Notes under the pieces: model-generated
What the model saw: the letters and a program-made list of their open reading frames with translations, nothing else
Database searches by the model: none
What the model was told of the DNA's origin: nothing
Source: Candidatus Binatia bacterium
Lineage (GTDB): Bacteria; Desulfobacterota; Binatia; UBA12015
Length of the DNA stretch: 64,000 bases
Assembly: GCA_029248525.1 (NCBI GenBank)
Contig: JAQWJE010000008.1
Coordinates: forward strand, 310,001 to 374,000
Direction: 5' to 3'
Shown: piece by piece, positions 41,623 through 50,298 of the stretch
Layout: each line of letters begins with the position of its first letter
Position numbering within the stretch: position 1 is the stretch's first letter
Program-made: the position numbers and the translations under genes

Positions 41623-43866
41623 CTAAAGGTTGGGTCGCGAATCGGCGACTGCCTGAATACCTACTGGAATGCCGTTGAGAATCGCATTTCCCGAGGTTTT
41701 ATCGACGGCGTTTTCGTCCGTCAGGTCGTTGGAGTTGGCCCCGGGCTGCAGGTGTCCGGCGACCGACATATGGGGTCGCGTTGCAGGTGTCCCGTACCCG
41801 TGCGGGAGGCTCACAACCCCGACGCGAAGTTCGTCGGAGATTTCGACCTCGGCTCGGACGGAGCCTGCGGCGGAGCTGATCTCGGCGAATTGTCCCGAGA
41901 CGAGACCTCGGGCCTCGGCATCTCTGGGGTGTATAAGGAGGGTACAGCGGTTGGGGCCTTTGGCCAGATTTTTCAAATTATGCATCCAGGAATTGTTCGA
42001 GCGCAGGTGGCGGCGTCCGATCAGAACAAGCTCGGGGTGCTCTCGTTGCAGCAGGTCTTCCAGCCGTCGGGCGTCTTCACGCATGAGCGGTTGGTCGAGC
42101 TGGACCCGTCCGTCTGCTGTCGCCAACTGGCTTTCCAGTCGCGGCTCCATGGGGCCGAGATCGAGTCCATGGCTCGCCGCGCGAAGTCTGTCGAGTGTCA
42201 TTCCCTCGCCAGCGAACTGGTTCCCTCGAGACCCGGCGCGGAGCATCCCGTCGAGGATCCACTCGGGTCCGGGCTGGTCGCCAAGCTGGCGTCGTGCTTC
42301 CTCCTGCGAAATCTCGGGGTTGGCGGAGCCGGGGCCTGCAATCCTCGCCAGGGTTCCGGCGCGAAGCATTTCGTCCATGGCGGGTCCGTCAGACCCATTG
42401 AGTCGCCCGCCGATTTCGCAGACGATCTCGTATAAATGCTTCACTCCCGGCGGTGCGTCCAGTACGGCGGGCGCCCATTTGGCGAAATTGCGAATCGATA
42501 AATTGTGGAAGGCGAGGGGATAATTTGTTCGCTCGAGCGGAGCGCTGGTCGGCAGGATGATATCAGCATGGCGGGTGGTCTCGTTGAGGTAGAGATCAAC
42601 CGAGACCATGAAGTCGAGTTGGGCCAGCGCTCGGTCGAGTCGTTGTGCGTTTGGCGTCGAGGATACGGGGTTTCCCGCGACTGTCACCAGAGCGCGCACG
42701 CGCCCCTCCCCGGGGGTGTCGATTTCTTCGGCGAGAGTCGCCACCGGAAGCTCGCCGGCAAATTCGGGCAGGCCCCGAACTCGGCTGCGCCAGCGGTCAT
42801 AGGGCATCCGTGAGGAACGCCGCGCCGGGCCCGCATGAGCGTGTGCCGGGTGCGGGAACATCACACCGCCGGCTCGGTCGAGATTGCCGGTCAGAATATT
42901 GAGAACATCGATCAGCCAACTGGCCAGTGTCCCGAATTCCTGAGTGCAAATTCCCAGCCGCCCATAGCAGGCCGCCGTGCGGGCCTTCGCGAACTGGTGT
43001 GCGAGTTTGCGGGTCGTTTCGGGGGCGATCCCGGTTGCTTCGGCGACGCTCTCGGGGCTGAAAGGTCTGGCAAGTTCCCGAAGCGATTCGTGCCCGGTAA
43101 CGGACCGCTGCAAGGGGCCCGTATCGGCTAGTTGATCATCGAAGATCGTGTGAATCAGAGCGAATAGAAAGAGCGCATCCGTGCCTGGTTGGATCGGCAC
43201 GTGAAGATCGGCGATGGCTGCGCTTTCTGTCAGGCGGGGGTCGACGACGACGAGAGTTCCCCCGCGTTCGCGGAGAGCGCGCAGCCGACCACGCATATCC
43301 GGAGCGGTCATGATGCTGCCATTGGACACCAGGGGGTTGGCGCCAAGGATCAGGAAAAAGTCGGTGCGGTCGAGATCGGGAACGGCAAAACTGCCCGGCG
43401 AGCCAAACAACAACTGATTGGCAAACATCTTGGGTAATTGGTCCACACTGGTGGCCGAGAAGCGCCATTTGGTTCCGATCGCCTTTACGAGAGCGGGAAC
43501 GGAGAGGTTGGAGCCAAAATCATGCGCATTCGGGTTGCCGAGGTAGGTTGCGATCGCGTTGGCCCCGTGATCGGTGCGAATCTCGCCCAATCTTTCGGCC
43601 ACCGTTTCCAGAGCGTCTTCCCAGGAAATTTCCTGAAAATCCTTTCCCTTCCTCTGCAACGGATGACGGACGCGGTCCGGATCGGTGGACAAGCCCACAA
43701 GTCCCGTCGATTTCGGACAGATATACCCGCGGCTGAAGGGATCTTCGGTGTCTCCACGGATGTCCACGACCTTGCCGACACCCCGATCGACGGTGATTTG
43801 GACCCCGCAATGCGCCTCGCATAAGGTGCAGTCCCGGTAAATTACGTCTGTCGCTCCATTGCTCAT
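41623..43866 (-). CDS. Molybdopterin-dependent oxidoreductase (formate-dehydrogenase-like)
   Basis: This DMSO-reductase-superfamily protein of 747 aa has a [4Fe-4S] motif at C13, C16, C20 and C50 (CTLCEAHC ... RGYICPKS). Then come ISWEDALETVAERLGEIR, FLILGANPLVSNGSIM, VVVDPRLTESA, NILTGNLDRAGGVMF and ETTRHADIILPTSAPLERTN, all typical bis-MGD ligands. It has no Tat signal, so it is probably cytoplasmic. The segment SATSVDQLPK near residue 140 should contain the Mo ligand; I cannot name the residue securely. It is first in an operon with an aldehyde dehydrogenase and a histidine phosphatase. MobA at 12 kb could finish its cofactor. Confidence 0.9.
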   Translation of the reverse strand: MSNGATDVIYRDCTLCEAHCGVQITVDRGVGKVVDIRGDTEDPFSRGYICPKSTGLVGLSTDPDRVRHPLQRKGKDFQEISWEDALETVAERLGEIRTDHGANAIATYLGNPNAHDFGSNLSVPALVKAIGTKWRFSATSVDQLPKMFANQLLFGSPGSFAVPDLDRTDFFLILGANPLVSNGSIMTAPDMRGRLRALRERGGTLVVVDPRLTESAAIADLHVPIQPGTDALFLFALIHTIFDDQLADTGPLQRSVTGHESLRELARPFSPESVAEATGIAPETTRKLAHQFAKARTAACYGRLGICTQEFGTLASWLIDVLNILTGNLDRAGGVMFPHPAHAHAGPARRSSRMPYDRWRSRVRGLPEFAGELPVATLAEEIDTPGEGRVRALVTVAGNPVSSTPNAQRLDRALAQLDFMVSVDLYLNETTRHADIILPTSAPLERTNYPLAFHNLSIRNFAKWAPAVLDAPPGVKHLYEIVCEIGGRLNGSDGPAMDEMLRAGTLARIAGPGSANPEISQEEARRQLGDQPGPEWILDGMLRAGSRGNQFAGEGMTLDRLRAASHGLDLGPMEPRLESQLATADGRVQLDQPLMREDARRLEDLLQREHPELVLIGRRHLRSNNSWMHNLKNLAKGPNRCTLLIHPRDAEARGLVSGQFAEISSAAGSVRAEVEISDELRVGVVSLPHGYGTPATRPHMSVAGHLQPGANSNDLTDENAVDKTSGNAILNGIPVGIQAVADSRPNL

Positions 43867-43944
43867 GATTGTTGTTGTAGGGCGGGAAAGGCTCAGGGTC
43901 CAGTCTGGCCGCGGACCAGGGGAAATCGAAACCGGGCGGGTTGG

Positions 43945-44418
43945 TCAGGAAGGCTTTTCTCCCGCGCCGGCCTTGGGCGGGCCGGCGAGAAGGCCTTGAA
44001 GGCTGTCCCTTCGTTCCTTGGGGATGCGGACGGGACGACCATCGCCATTGACCATCGCGTGTCGGGTTTCGGCGATCGCTACGTTCTCGCCGTCCAATTG
44101 AATTTCGTAGGACATGCCAAGAGAAGCTCCGCGCACCCAGGCAAGCCGGACGCGAGTCACCAATCGGTCGTCGAATCGGGCAGCCCGTTTGTAGTCAATC
44201 TCCACGCGGGTGGTCGAGAAATGTCGATCCATGGCAACGTACTCGCTGTAGGGGCGGTCATGAATGTCCATCCATTCGATCCGCGCCATCTCGAGATAGC
44301 GGACGTAGTTCGCGTGATGCACGATGCCCATCGCATCGGTTTCGAAGAATTGAACGCGATGGTGCAGGGTCGCCTCGGCACACGGTATCGCTGCGCTCTC
44401 TGTCGCACTCTCGTTCAT
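43945..44418 (-). CDS. Acyl-CoA thioesterase, hot-dog fold (YbgC/4HBT type)
   Basis: The protein has the YbgC motif QFFETDAMGIVHHANYVRYLEMARIEW, in which Asp28 is the expected catalytic residue. The later RVEIDYKRAARFDDRLVTRV is the family's beta-sheet core. Length is 157 aa. It hydrolyses acyl-CoA esters; chain preference is unknown. Its ATG overlaps the stop of the alpha/beta hydrolase gene (ATGA, 44415-44418), so the two are co-expressed. The gene is followed 78 bp downstream by the molybdopterin oxidoreductase gene on the same strand. Confidence 0.92.
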   Translation of the reverse strand: MNESATESAAIPCAEATLHHRVQFFETDAMGIVHHANYVRYLEMARIEWMDIHDRPYSEYVAMDRHFSTTRVEIDYKRAARFDDRLVTRVRLAWVRGASLGMSYEIQLDGENVAIAETRHAMVNGDGRPVRIPKERRDSLQGLLAGPPKAGAGEKPS

Positions 44419-45272
44419 GAATCTTCCGTCGACAATGAGTCCAGAAACTGGAGGACTGCCTCGCTGAAGACGTCATTTCGGTCGCCGGCAACCATATGTC
44501 CGGCACCGCCGACGTCGGTGAACTGGGCATGGGGCGCCAGGCCCAGAAAATGCTCGACTTGCTCCATCGTGAGAAGGTCGCTCTTCTGACCGCGAATCAG
44601 GAGGGTCGGTAGGGTGAGCGCGCGGGCCGCATCATCGAGAACCGTCTCGGAATCCTGCGGTCTGCCCTTGATGCTCATGAAACGGGGGTCCCAATGCCAG
44701 CGCCATCGGCCGTCGTCGCCAAGGCGAAGGTTCTTGGCGAGGCCTTCATTGCTGGCCGGACGCGGGCGGTGCGGGTTGTAGGCAGCTACAGCGTCGGCCG
44801 CCGCATCGAGGTCGGGGAAACCCTCGGGGTTCGCAAGCATGAAGTCCATGATTCGTTGAGCGCCGGCAGGATCCATTCGCGCCGCGATGTCAACCAGAAT
44901 CAGGGCTCGGGCAAAAGGTTGGGGCCGGCCGCCCTCGGCCAACAGGCACGCGATGCCGCCGAGAGAGGCTCCGACCAAAACAGGTTTCTGATCGAGGGAT
45001 TGGACCACAGCCTCGAGGTCGCCGGCAAAGTCCGTGTAGTGGTAGCGACCTTCTGTATCCCATGCGCTGTCACCATGGCCTCGTTGGTCAAGGGCAATCG
45101 AGAACCAGCCCAGATCTGCGAGTGTTCGAGCAGTGGCATGCCAGGAGTGTCGAGTCTGGCCACCGCCATGGACAAAGACGATCGGCGCGCCATCAGGAGG
45201 GCCGAAGCAGTCGGCATGAAGTGGGTTCCCGTGGTGGCCGTGCAGGCGGAGGTCTGAAGGTTGTTCTGCCAT
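44415..45272 (-). CDS. Alpha/beta hydrolase
   Basis: The 285-aa protein has the alpha/beta hydrolase fold: oxyanion region IVFVHGGGQTRHSWH, LDQRGHGDSAWD, and the nucleophile elbow VGASLGGIA with Ser103. The acid is probably the Asp in LLIRGQKSDLLT and the His in VGGAGHMVAGD. The substrate is unknown. It is first in a run with the thioesterase (ATGA overlap) and the molybdopterin operon. The region upstream to the EF-hand gene end is only 65 bp. Confidence 0.92.
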   Translation of the reverse strand: MAEQPSDLRLHGHHGNPLHADCFGPPDGAPIVFVHGGGQTRHSWHATARTLADLGWFSIALDQRGHGDSAWDTEGRYHYTDFAGDLEAVVQSLDQKPVLVGASLGGIACLLAEGGRPQPFARALILVDIAARMDPAGAQRIMDFMLANPEGFPDLDAAADAVAAYNPHRPRPASNEGLAKNLRLGDDGRWRWHWDPRFMSIKGRPQDSETVLDDAARALTLPTLLIRGQKSDLLTMEQVEHFLGLAPHAQFTDVGGAGHMVAGDRNDVFSEAVLQFLDSLSTEDS

Positions 45273-45337
45273 GCTTGAATCCTAGTTGGATCAGTTGCCC
45301 GACTGCAACTGCGCAGATCAGGCCTCGAATCCGTTTT

Positions 45338-45877
45338 TTAGAACTTCTTGTCGACGATATTGGGTACGAGGGGATACGACGCCGATTCGCTGTAGTAGGA
45401 ACTGGCAGCCCAGTCCTTCATCTCCTGCGAATTCAATCGGTTGTCCTTGTCCTTGTCGGCTCGATCGAAGACAGTGTAGATACGTGTCCCGAATTCGGCT
45501 TCCTGCCGGTCCACATGGCCGTCATCGTTTTCGTCATGTTCATCGTGTTCGTTCATCCACTTTTGTGTGGACTGGGTCAGGGCTTGGGCCAACTCGAACA
45601 GAGTGACGTATCCGTTTTCATCCTGGTCTGTCTCGTCGAAGGATTCTCCGCGGAAAAAGCCCGTGCCCTTGGCTTCCAGAGCGGACAAGTTCCCGTCCTG
45701 GTCGGCATCCGCTTTTTTGAAATTTTTCCGAATCTCCTCGGACGGCGCGGCGGACTGAGCGGAATCGGCAGGTTCGGCCGGCGACTCCGTTTCTGCGGCG
45801 CCGGCAATCGTTCCGATGAGAAGAGGAAAGAAGATCACGGGGAGAAGACCCGTCAAAAACTTCAGAAGATATCGCAT
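45338..45877 (-). CDS. Exported EF-hand protein
   Basis: A signal peptide (about 1-27) is followed by four calcium-binding loops: DADQDGNLSALE (57-68), DQDENGYVTLFE (84-95), DENDDGHVDRQE (115-126) and DKDKDNRLNSQE (141-152). All have the acidic D-x-D-x-D/N-G-x pattern; the fourth lacks the Gly at position 6. Such proteins bind calcium in the periplasm or outside; a regulatory or structural role is possible. Length is 179 aa. It is monocistronic with a distinct promoter and inverted repeat. Confidence 0.85.
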   Translation of the reverse strand: MRYLLKFLTGLLPVIFFPLLIGTIAGAAETESPAEPADSAQSAAPSEEIRKNFKKADADQDGNLSALEAKGTGFFRGESFDETDQDENGYVTLFELAQALTQSTQKWMNEHDEHDENDDGHVDRQEAEFGTRIYTVFDRADKDKDNRLNSQEMKDWAASSYYSESASYPLVPNIVDKKF

Positions 45878-45912
45878 ATGGTTTCCTACCCCTGTTTACC
45901 GTTTGACGGGAA

Positions 45913-45943
45913 ATTATATGAGACTTTGCCTGGCATTTGTCTC
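45913..45943 (-). promoter_or_regulatory. Promoter of the EF-hand gene with overlapping 24-nt inverted repeat
   Basis: On the minus strand a perfect -10 TATAAT (45918-45913) is preceded by a weak -35 GAGACA at 19-nt spacing. The region from -35 to -10 is covered by an inverted repeat, GAGAC-N3-TGCC-N-GGCA-N2-GTCTC on the minus strand (plus-strand 45920-45943). A dimeric repressor or activator could bind there. Confidence 0.6.
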
Positions 45944-46165
45944 GGCGCCGACGGTCGGCTGGCAAGTTGGGGTGTTGCCCACCCTCGCGACCCGATGCGT
46001 CAACTAGTGGGCTTTGGTGCCCTCGGTATGGCTGATCTTTAGCTGGAGAACTTTGGAGGGGGAAGGTGATCACCAGCTTTTGAAACCTCTGGGGCATCAG
46101 GTGAGCCTTTCCGGTCCCGAATCGGGCAATTGGCGTATTTCCCGCGCGCTCTCGGGTTTTCTATG

Positions 46166-46180
46166 TGGTAGTCTCTACCA
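46166..46180 (+). promoter_or_regulatory. Perfect hairpin directly before the Notum-like start codon
   Basis: TGGTAG (46166-46171) pairs with CTACCA (46175-46180) around TCT, and the ATG begins at 46181. No Shine-Dalgarno sequence is visible, so the hairpin may replace or hide the ribosome binding site. Confidence 0.45.
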
Positions 46181-47989
46181 ATGGCAAAAATTTTCCCGAT
46201 TCTCCGCAGTTTCAGCTTTGGGCTTGGCTGTCTCGCACTCGCATCCTGTTCCGGCAGCAGCGATCCCGCTCCCTTGAACTGCACCGCCGCCGTGGCCCCG
46301 GCCGTACGTTCATGTATCACGGAGTTCAGCGAGGCTGTGGCGACCTGCTACGAGTCCTCGGGGCTGCCTTGCGCGGACGACGCGGCGGGGTTGTCTGATC
46401 CGCTTGCGGCACTGGCTGAAACCGTTGCGCAGAGCTGCACCGATGGCGAATTCCTCAACCTGTCTCAGGAAGCTCTCGCCGCGCGTCTGGAAAATACCTG
46501 CAGGTCTGAGGCTTCGTCGATTGCCTGGCGCACATATGGCGGACCCCAGGGTGCCGTTTGGCCCAAGGTTTCGGATGAGGATCGGCTCTGTCTTTCCACC
46601 GCACATCGCACGGCTGTCGAAATGGTCGGCGCTTCCCTGGACTTGATGAACGGATGTCTGGCTGCCGAGGATTGCGCGACAGCTGCGGTGGACGAGGAGC
46701 GTGGCATGCTTCTGGTCGAGGCTGTCGCGGAAGCCAGCGCGGCATGTCCGGACCTTGCTTCTCTGGTGGCTGTTGACCCGCAAGTCTATATGAGTCGAGC
46801 AGCAGCGCAGGCCGACTGCGTGACGGCTTCAGCTCAGCCCTCGACCGAAGGCCTCGGGCTATCCTGCGGCCCGGACGCGGCGAACTTCACCGCGCCGCGC
46901 GGTGAATATGTTCAGGTGGTCCTCGACCCTGAGACAACCGGAACCCTTTGCGGGGATGGTTCGCCCTATGCCTTCTGGGTTCGAATGGCTCCCGAGGGAT
47001 ACCCGCTGGATCGTCTTCTGATCGGGTTGCAGGGTGGAGGTGTCTGTCTCGGAATTGGTGGTGATTGCGAAGCCAGGTTCGAGCAGAACCCGGGCCTCTT
47101 TACCGCCATGGATGATGCACCGATCAGCAGCGGCATCGCTTCGATTGATCCCGATGAAAGTGCCTTTGCCAATTGGACGCATGTCTATCTCCCATATTGC
47201 AATCAGGACGTCTTTGCCGGGGGCGGCGTGGTCGAGAGGCTGGGTGATTTTTCTCTACCGCGTTACGGGGGCATTAATCTGCGAGAATCTCTTGCAGGCG
47301 TGCGAAACGTGCTCTGGGGGATGATGGATGGTCAGGGAGGCGCCGGTTATCGATCGGACGAAGTTCTTGTTCTATTTGGCGGCTTCTCGGCGGGTAGCTA
47401 CGGGACCGTCTACAACTACTGGTATTTGCCCGACGAACTTCTCTGGGAGCGCACCACCGGATTCGCTGATGCTGGACTGGCGCTGGATAATGGAGAACCG
47501 ATTCTCGGAGTCAAGGGTTTCGGGATTGTCAAAATTCCTGCCTGGGGGACGCTTCCCTACCTGCCGTCATATTGCTTCGAGGGCGCATGCGCTTTGGGCG
47601 AGGTGATTGCCGAGGCTTTGGCGCCGCGCTTGAAAAAGGCCCCGCAGCAGCAGCTTCTGATGGTGAGCAACGAGCGGGATTTGACCCAACAGAACGACGC
47701 GTTTTTTGAGAGCGAACCGTTCTGGGTGAATACAATGCGTCGGACGGTCTGCGATACCTACGAGTTGAACGGAATCCATTGGTATCTCACCGGCGTGTCC
47801 ACCGAGAGCATCCACGTGGTCACCATCCGTCCGGAGCTCTGGAATGCACCGGTGGACGGCGTACTCATGCGTGACTGGTTTGAGCGGGCCATTTTCGATC
47901 CGGACAATTTGCAGACTCGGGTGATCGAGGGGGACTTCGTTGAGGCTGTGCCTGGAGTCGCACCCTATCCGTGTGATGTGGCGGGCTGA
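46181..47989 (+). CDS. Pectinacetylesterase/Notum-like lipoprotein with duplicated Cys-rich N-terminus
   Basis: A lipoprotein signal with lipobox LASC (C23) begins the protein, so it is probably membrane-anchored on the periplasmic or outer face. Residues about 24-215 are two copies of a cysteine-rich unit (C34, C56, C64, C86, C107 and C137, C159, C165, C189, C213). The catalytic half has LIGLQGGGVCLGI, CNQDVFAGG and the nucleophile elbow FGGFSAGSYGTVYN (Ser403), typical of the pectin acetylesterase/Notum family, which removes acetyl or acyl groups from polymers. Length is 602 aa. The stop lies 4 nt before the CocE-like start, so both are one transcript. Confidence 0.85.
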   Translation: MAKIFPILRSFSFGLGCLALASCSGSSDPAPLNCTAAVAPAVRSCITEFSEAVATCYESSGLPCADDAAGLSDPLAALAETVAQSCTDGEFLNLSQEALAARLENTCRSEASSIAWRTYGGPQGAVWPKVSDEDRLCLSTAHRTAVEMVGASLDLMNGCLAAEDCATAAVDEERGMLLVEAVAEASAACPDLASLVAVDPQVYMSRAAAQADCVTASAQPSTEGLGLSCGPDAANFTAPRGEYVQVVLDPETTGTLCGDGSPYAFWVRMAPEGYPLDRLLIGLQGGGVCLGIGGDCEARFEQNPGLFTAMDDAPISSGIASIDPDESAFANWTHVYLPYCNQDVFAGGGVVERLGDFSLPRYGGINLRESLAGVRNVLWGMMDGQGGAGYRSDEVLVLFGGFSAGSYGTVYNYWYLPDELLWERTTGFADAGLALDNGEPILGVKGFGIVKIPAWGTLPYLPSYCFEGACALGEVIAEALAPRLKKAPQQQLLMVSNERDLTQQNDAFFESEPFWVNTMRRTVCDTYELNGIHWYLTGVSTESIHVVTIRPELWNAPVDGVLMRDWFERAIFDPDNLQTRVIEGDFVEAVPGVAPYPCDVAG

Positions 47990-47993
47990 ACCG

Positions 47994-50228
47994 ATGCGGT
48001 TGCGATGCCGGCAGGCTTTTAGCGCAGCAAGGTTTTGTCTCCTCCTGCTCGCGGCGTACCCGATCCTTCCTGCTCTGTCAGCGCACGCGTACTCGGTGCA
48101 GGGAGGGATTGGATTTGTCGCTATCGCGGATGCGGTCACGGGCGAAGCCGCTGTTCTCGAAGACGAAAATGGCATATCGCTCCAATCCGGAACGGTAGAT
48201 GCATTAGGAAGCTTCGTTTTTCGAGGGCTGGTGCAAGGACGTTTGTATCGGGTGCGCTTGTCGGAGAGTGCCGGTGACGGAGTCTCTGTGCGGGTGAGGG
48301 CGTTCGATGAGGTCCCTCCGAATTCCTTTTATGCCGAACAACCTCTCGTCGACGGATACCAATACGTCCGAATGCGCGACGGGACGTTGCTTTCGGTCAT
48401 GGTGCGGCCCCCGCTGGGGCGTTCTTTTGCCGATGGTCCTTTTCCGACGGTTATCGAGTATTCGGGTTATGACCCCGCGAACCCCGATGAGTTGGAGGCG
48501 ACCTCACTCCTCGCCTCGGCGTTGGGGTACGCCACGGTTGGTGTGAATATGCGTGGTTCTGGCTGCTCCGGCGGCGTTTTCGACCTTTTCGATCTGCCGA
48601 CGACAGCCGACGGTTTCGACATCGTGGAAATCGTTGGACGACAAAGTTGGGTTTCTGGTGGGGGGGTCGGCATGGTCGGGATCTCGTTTTCCGGGATCAG
48701 CCAACTCTCTGTTGCGGGTGCGAAGCCGCCTCATCTCAGCGCGATCCTCCCGCTTTCCGTGATGTCCGATATATACAGGCATCCGGGGTTGCCGGGCGGC
48801 ATCTTCAATCGTGGGTTTGCAAATAGTTGGCTGCGAGATCGCGGGCGAGATGCACAGCCGGCGCCCGGTGGGGGGCAGGGCTGGGCGCGCAAGCGCGTTC
48901 GAGACGGTGATACCGATTGTCTGAATAACCAGAAACTTCGTTTGCAGACTCAGGACCCGATTCAGGTGATCGAGGAGAACCCTTTTTATGATCCGACCCT
49001 GATGGATGCGCGCTCGCCGAGAAATTGGGTTTCCGGGATCGATGTCCCGGTCTTTCTCGCAGGTGCCTGGTACGACGAGCAGACGGGGAGCGGCTTCGCT
49101 TCCATGCTGGACGATTTTCCCCGGCGTCCGGACGTGAAGTTCTTCCTCCTCAACGGCGTTCATTCCTCCGCGCTCGAGCCTGAAGTGTTGTGGCCCTGGA
49201 TAGCCTTCCTGGACCTTTATGTCGGGAACCGCGTCCCGGACCCCGATCGTTTCGCGCCTTTTATTCCCGTCCTTGCAGCGCAACTCATGGGGGGTGGGGC
49301 TCCGACGCCACCAGTGCCTGCGAATGTCTGGGGTGGGATCACGGACCGGGAGGTTGCGAGGCGCGAGTTCGAACGGCTGCCGCGTGTTCAGGTTCTGTTC
49401 GAGAACGGAGCCGGAACCTCCTTGCCGGGGTTGCCGGCCACGACCTTCTCGGCGGGTTTCTCCTTCTGGCCGCCACGCGAGCTTCGCCGGTTGCGGTTGT
49501 ATTTTGGAGAAGGAGGTCGCCTCGAGCGCCGACGACCAACGCGTGCCGGCGGAGGGATTGATGGTTATTGGCCGGATCCGAGCTTGCGTCCTGCCCAGAC
49601 AATTCCCGGACAGGGGCAATCGGCATCCTGGCGGATCCAGCCGAATTATAACTGGACGCCGCTCCCCGTAGACGCGGCCGTTGCCTATCGCTCGGAGGTG
49701 CTTTCCGAATCGATGGTCCTGGCCGGCACCGCGAGTGTCGATCTTTGGCTGCGCTCGAGTGCTCCGGATACCGACCTCCAGGTGACCTTGAGTGAGATTC
49801 GTTCCGACGGCATGGAGGTCTACATCCAAAGCGGTTTCTTGCGTGCAAGCCATCGTTTCTCGGATCGAAGGCGTCGCACATCGCTGGATCCGGCACCGAC
49901 CCATCTCGAATCGGACGCAGAGCCGCTCCCCTCGGGCGAATTTGATCTCGTACGCGTGGCTACGTTGCCCTTTGCCCATGTCGTTCGTGCAGGCTCTCGG
50001 ATTCGGATCAGCATCTCCGCGCCGGGCGGCGACCGAACGCGCTGGGCTTTCGACACTCCGGAGACAGGCGGTTTGGTCTTTAACGAGATCGCTCGGACAC
50101 GCCGACATGCCTCGCGTATTGTTTTGCCCTGGATTCGCAAAATTGATGTCCCACCCGCGAGCTTTCCAGCGAACTCCCTGCGCGGTCAGCCGTCGCGGCC
50201 GAGCCAAATAGTAGCGAATGGTGGCTGA
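47994..50228 (+). CDS. CocE/NonD family hydrolase (X-Pro dipeptidyl-peptidase-like)
   Basis: The exported 744-aa protein has a signal peptide (about 1-31, ending SAHA). The hydrolase domain has NMRGSGCSGGVFDLFD, the nucleophile elbow VGISFSGISQ (Ser231), and HSSALEPEVLWPW. The C-terminal jelly-roll PepX_C-like domain has ELRLYFGEGG-type strands, LWLRSSAPDTDLQVTLSE and HVVRAGSRIRISISAPGGDRT. CocE relatives cleave esters such as cocaine or Xaa-Pro peptides; the target here is unknown. The ATG at 47994 is chosen because it starts a signal peptide; another at 47976 overlaps the previous gene. Confidence 0.87.
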   Translation: MRLRCRQAFSAARFCLLLLAAYPILPALSAHAYSVQGGIGFVAIADAVTGEAAVLEDENGISLQSGTVDALGSFVFRGLVQGRLYRVRLSESAGDGVSVRVRAFDEVPPNSFYAEQPLVDGYQYVRMRDGTLLSVMVRPPLGRSFADGPFPTVIEYSGYDPANPDELEATSLLASALGYATVGVNMRGSGCSGGVFDLFDLPTTADGFDIVEIVGRQSWVSGGGVGMVGISFSGISQLSVAGAKPPHLSAILPLSVMSDIYRHPGLPGGIFNRGFANSWLRDRGRDAQPAPGGGQGWARKRVRDGDTDCLNNQKLRLQTQDPIQVIEENPFYDPTLMDARSPRNWVSGIDVPVFLAGAWYDEQTGSGFASMLDDFPRRPDVKFFLLNGVHSSALEPEVLWPWIAFLDLYVGNRVPDPDRFAPFIPVLAAQLMGGGAPTPPVPANVWGGITDREVARREFERLPRVQVLFENGAGTSLPGLPATTFSAGFSFWPPRELRRLRLYFGEGGRLERRRPTRAGGGIDGYWPDPSLRPAQTIPGQGQSASWRIQPNYNWTPLPVDAAVAYRSEVLSESMVLAGTASVDLWLRSSAPDTDLQVTLSEIRSDGMEVYIQSGFLRASHRFSDRRRRTSLDPAPTHLESDAEPLPSGEFDLVRVATLPFAHVVRAGSRIRISISAPGGDRTRWAFDTPETGGLVFNEIARTRRHASRIVLPWIRKIDVPPASFPANSLRGQPSRPSQIVANGG

Positions 50229-50298
50229 TTCTTCGGAATTCGGGAGGACTGCGGCGCGGCCTGTCGCTTACCGCGCAAAGTCTCGTTAAGATTCGGCC

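Larger units (their letters stand above)
45878..46180. other. 303-bp intergenic region between divergent EF-hand and Notum-like genes
   Basis: The stretch lacks a plausible gene. It contains the EF-hand promoter and inverted repeat (45913-45943), the perfect palindrome GGTGATCACC (46065-46074), a weak AGCTGG/CCAGCT stem (46041-46046 and 46073-46078), and the hairpin that abuts the Notum-like start. No known riboswitch was recognised. Confidence 0.55.
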
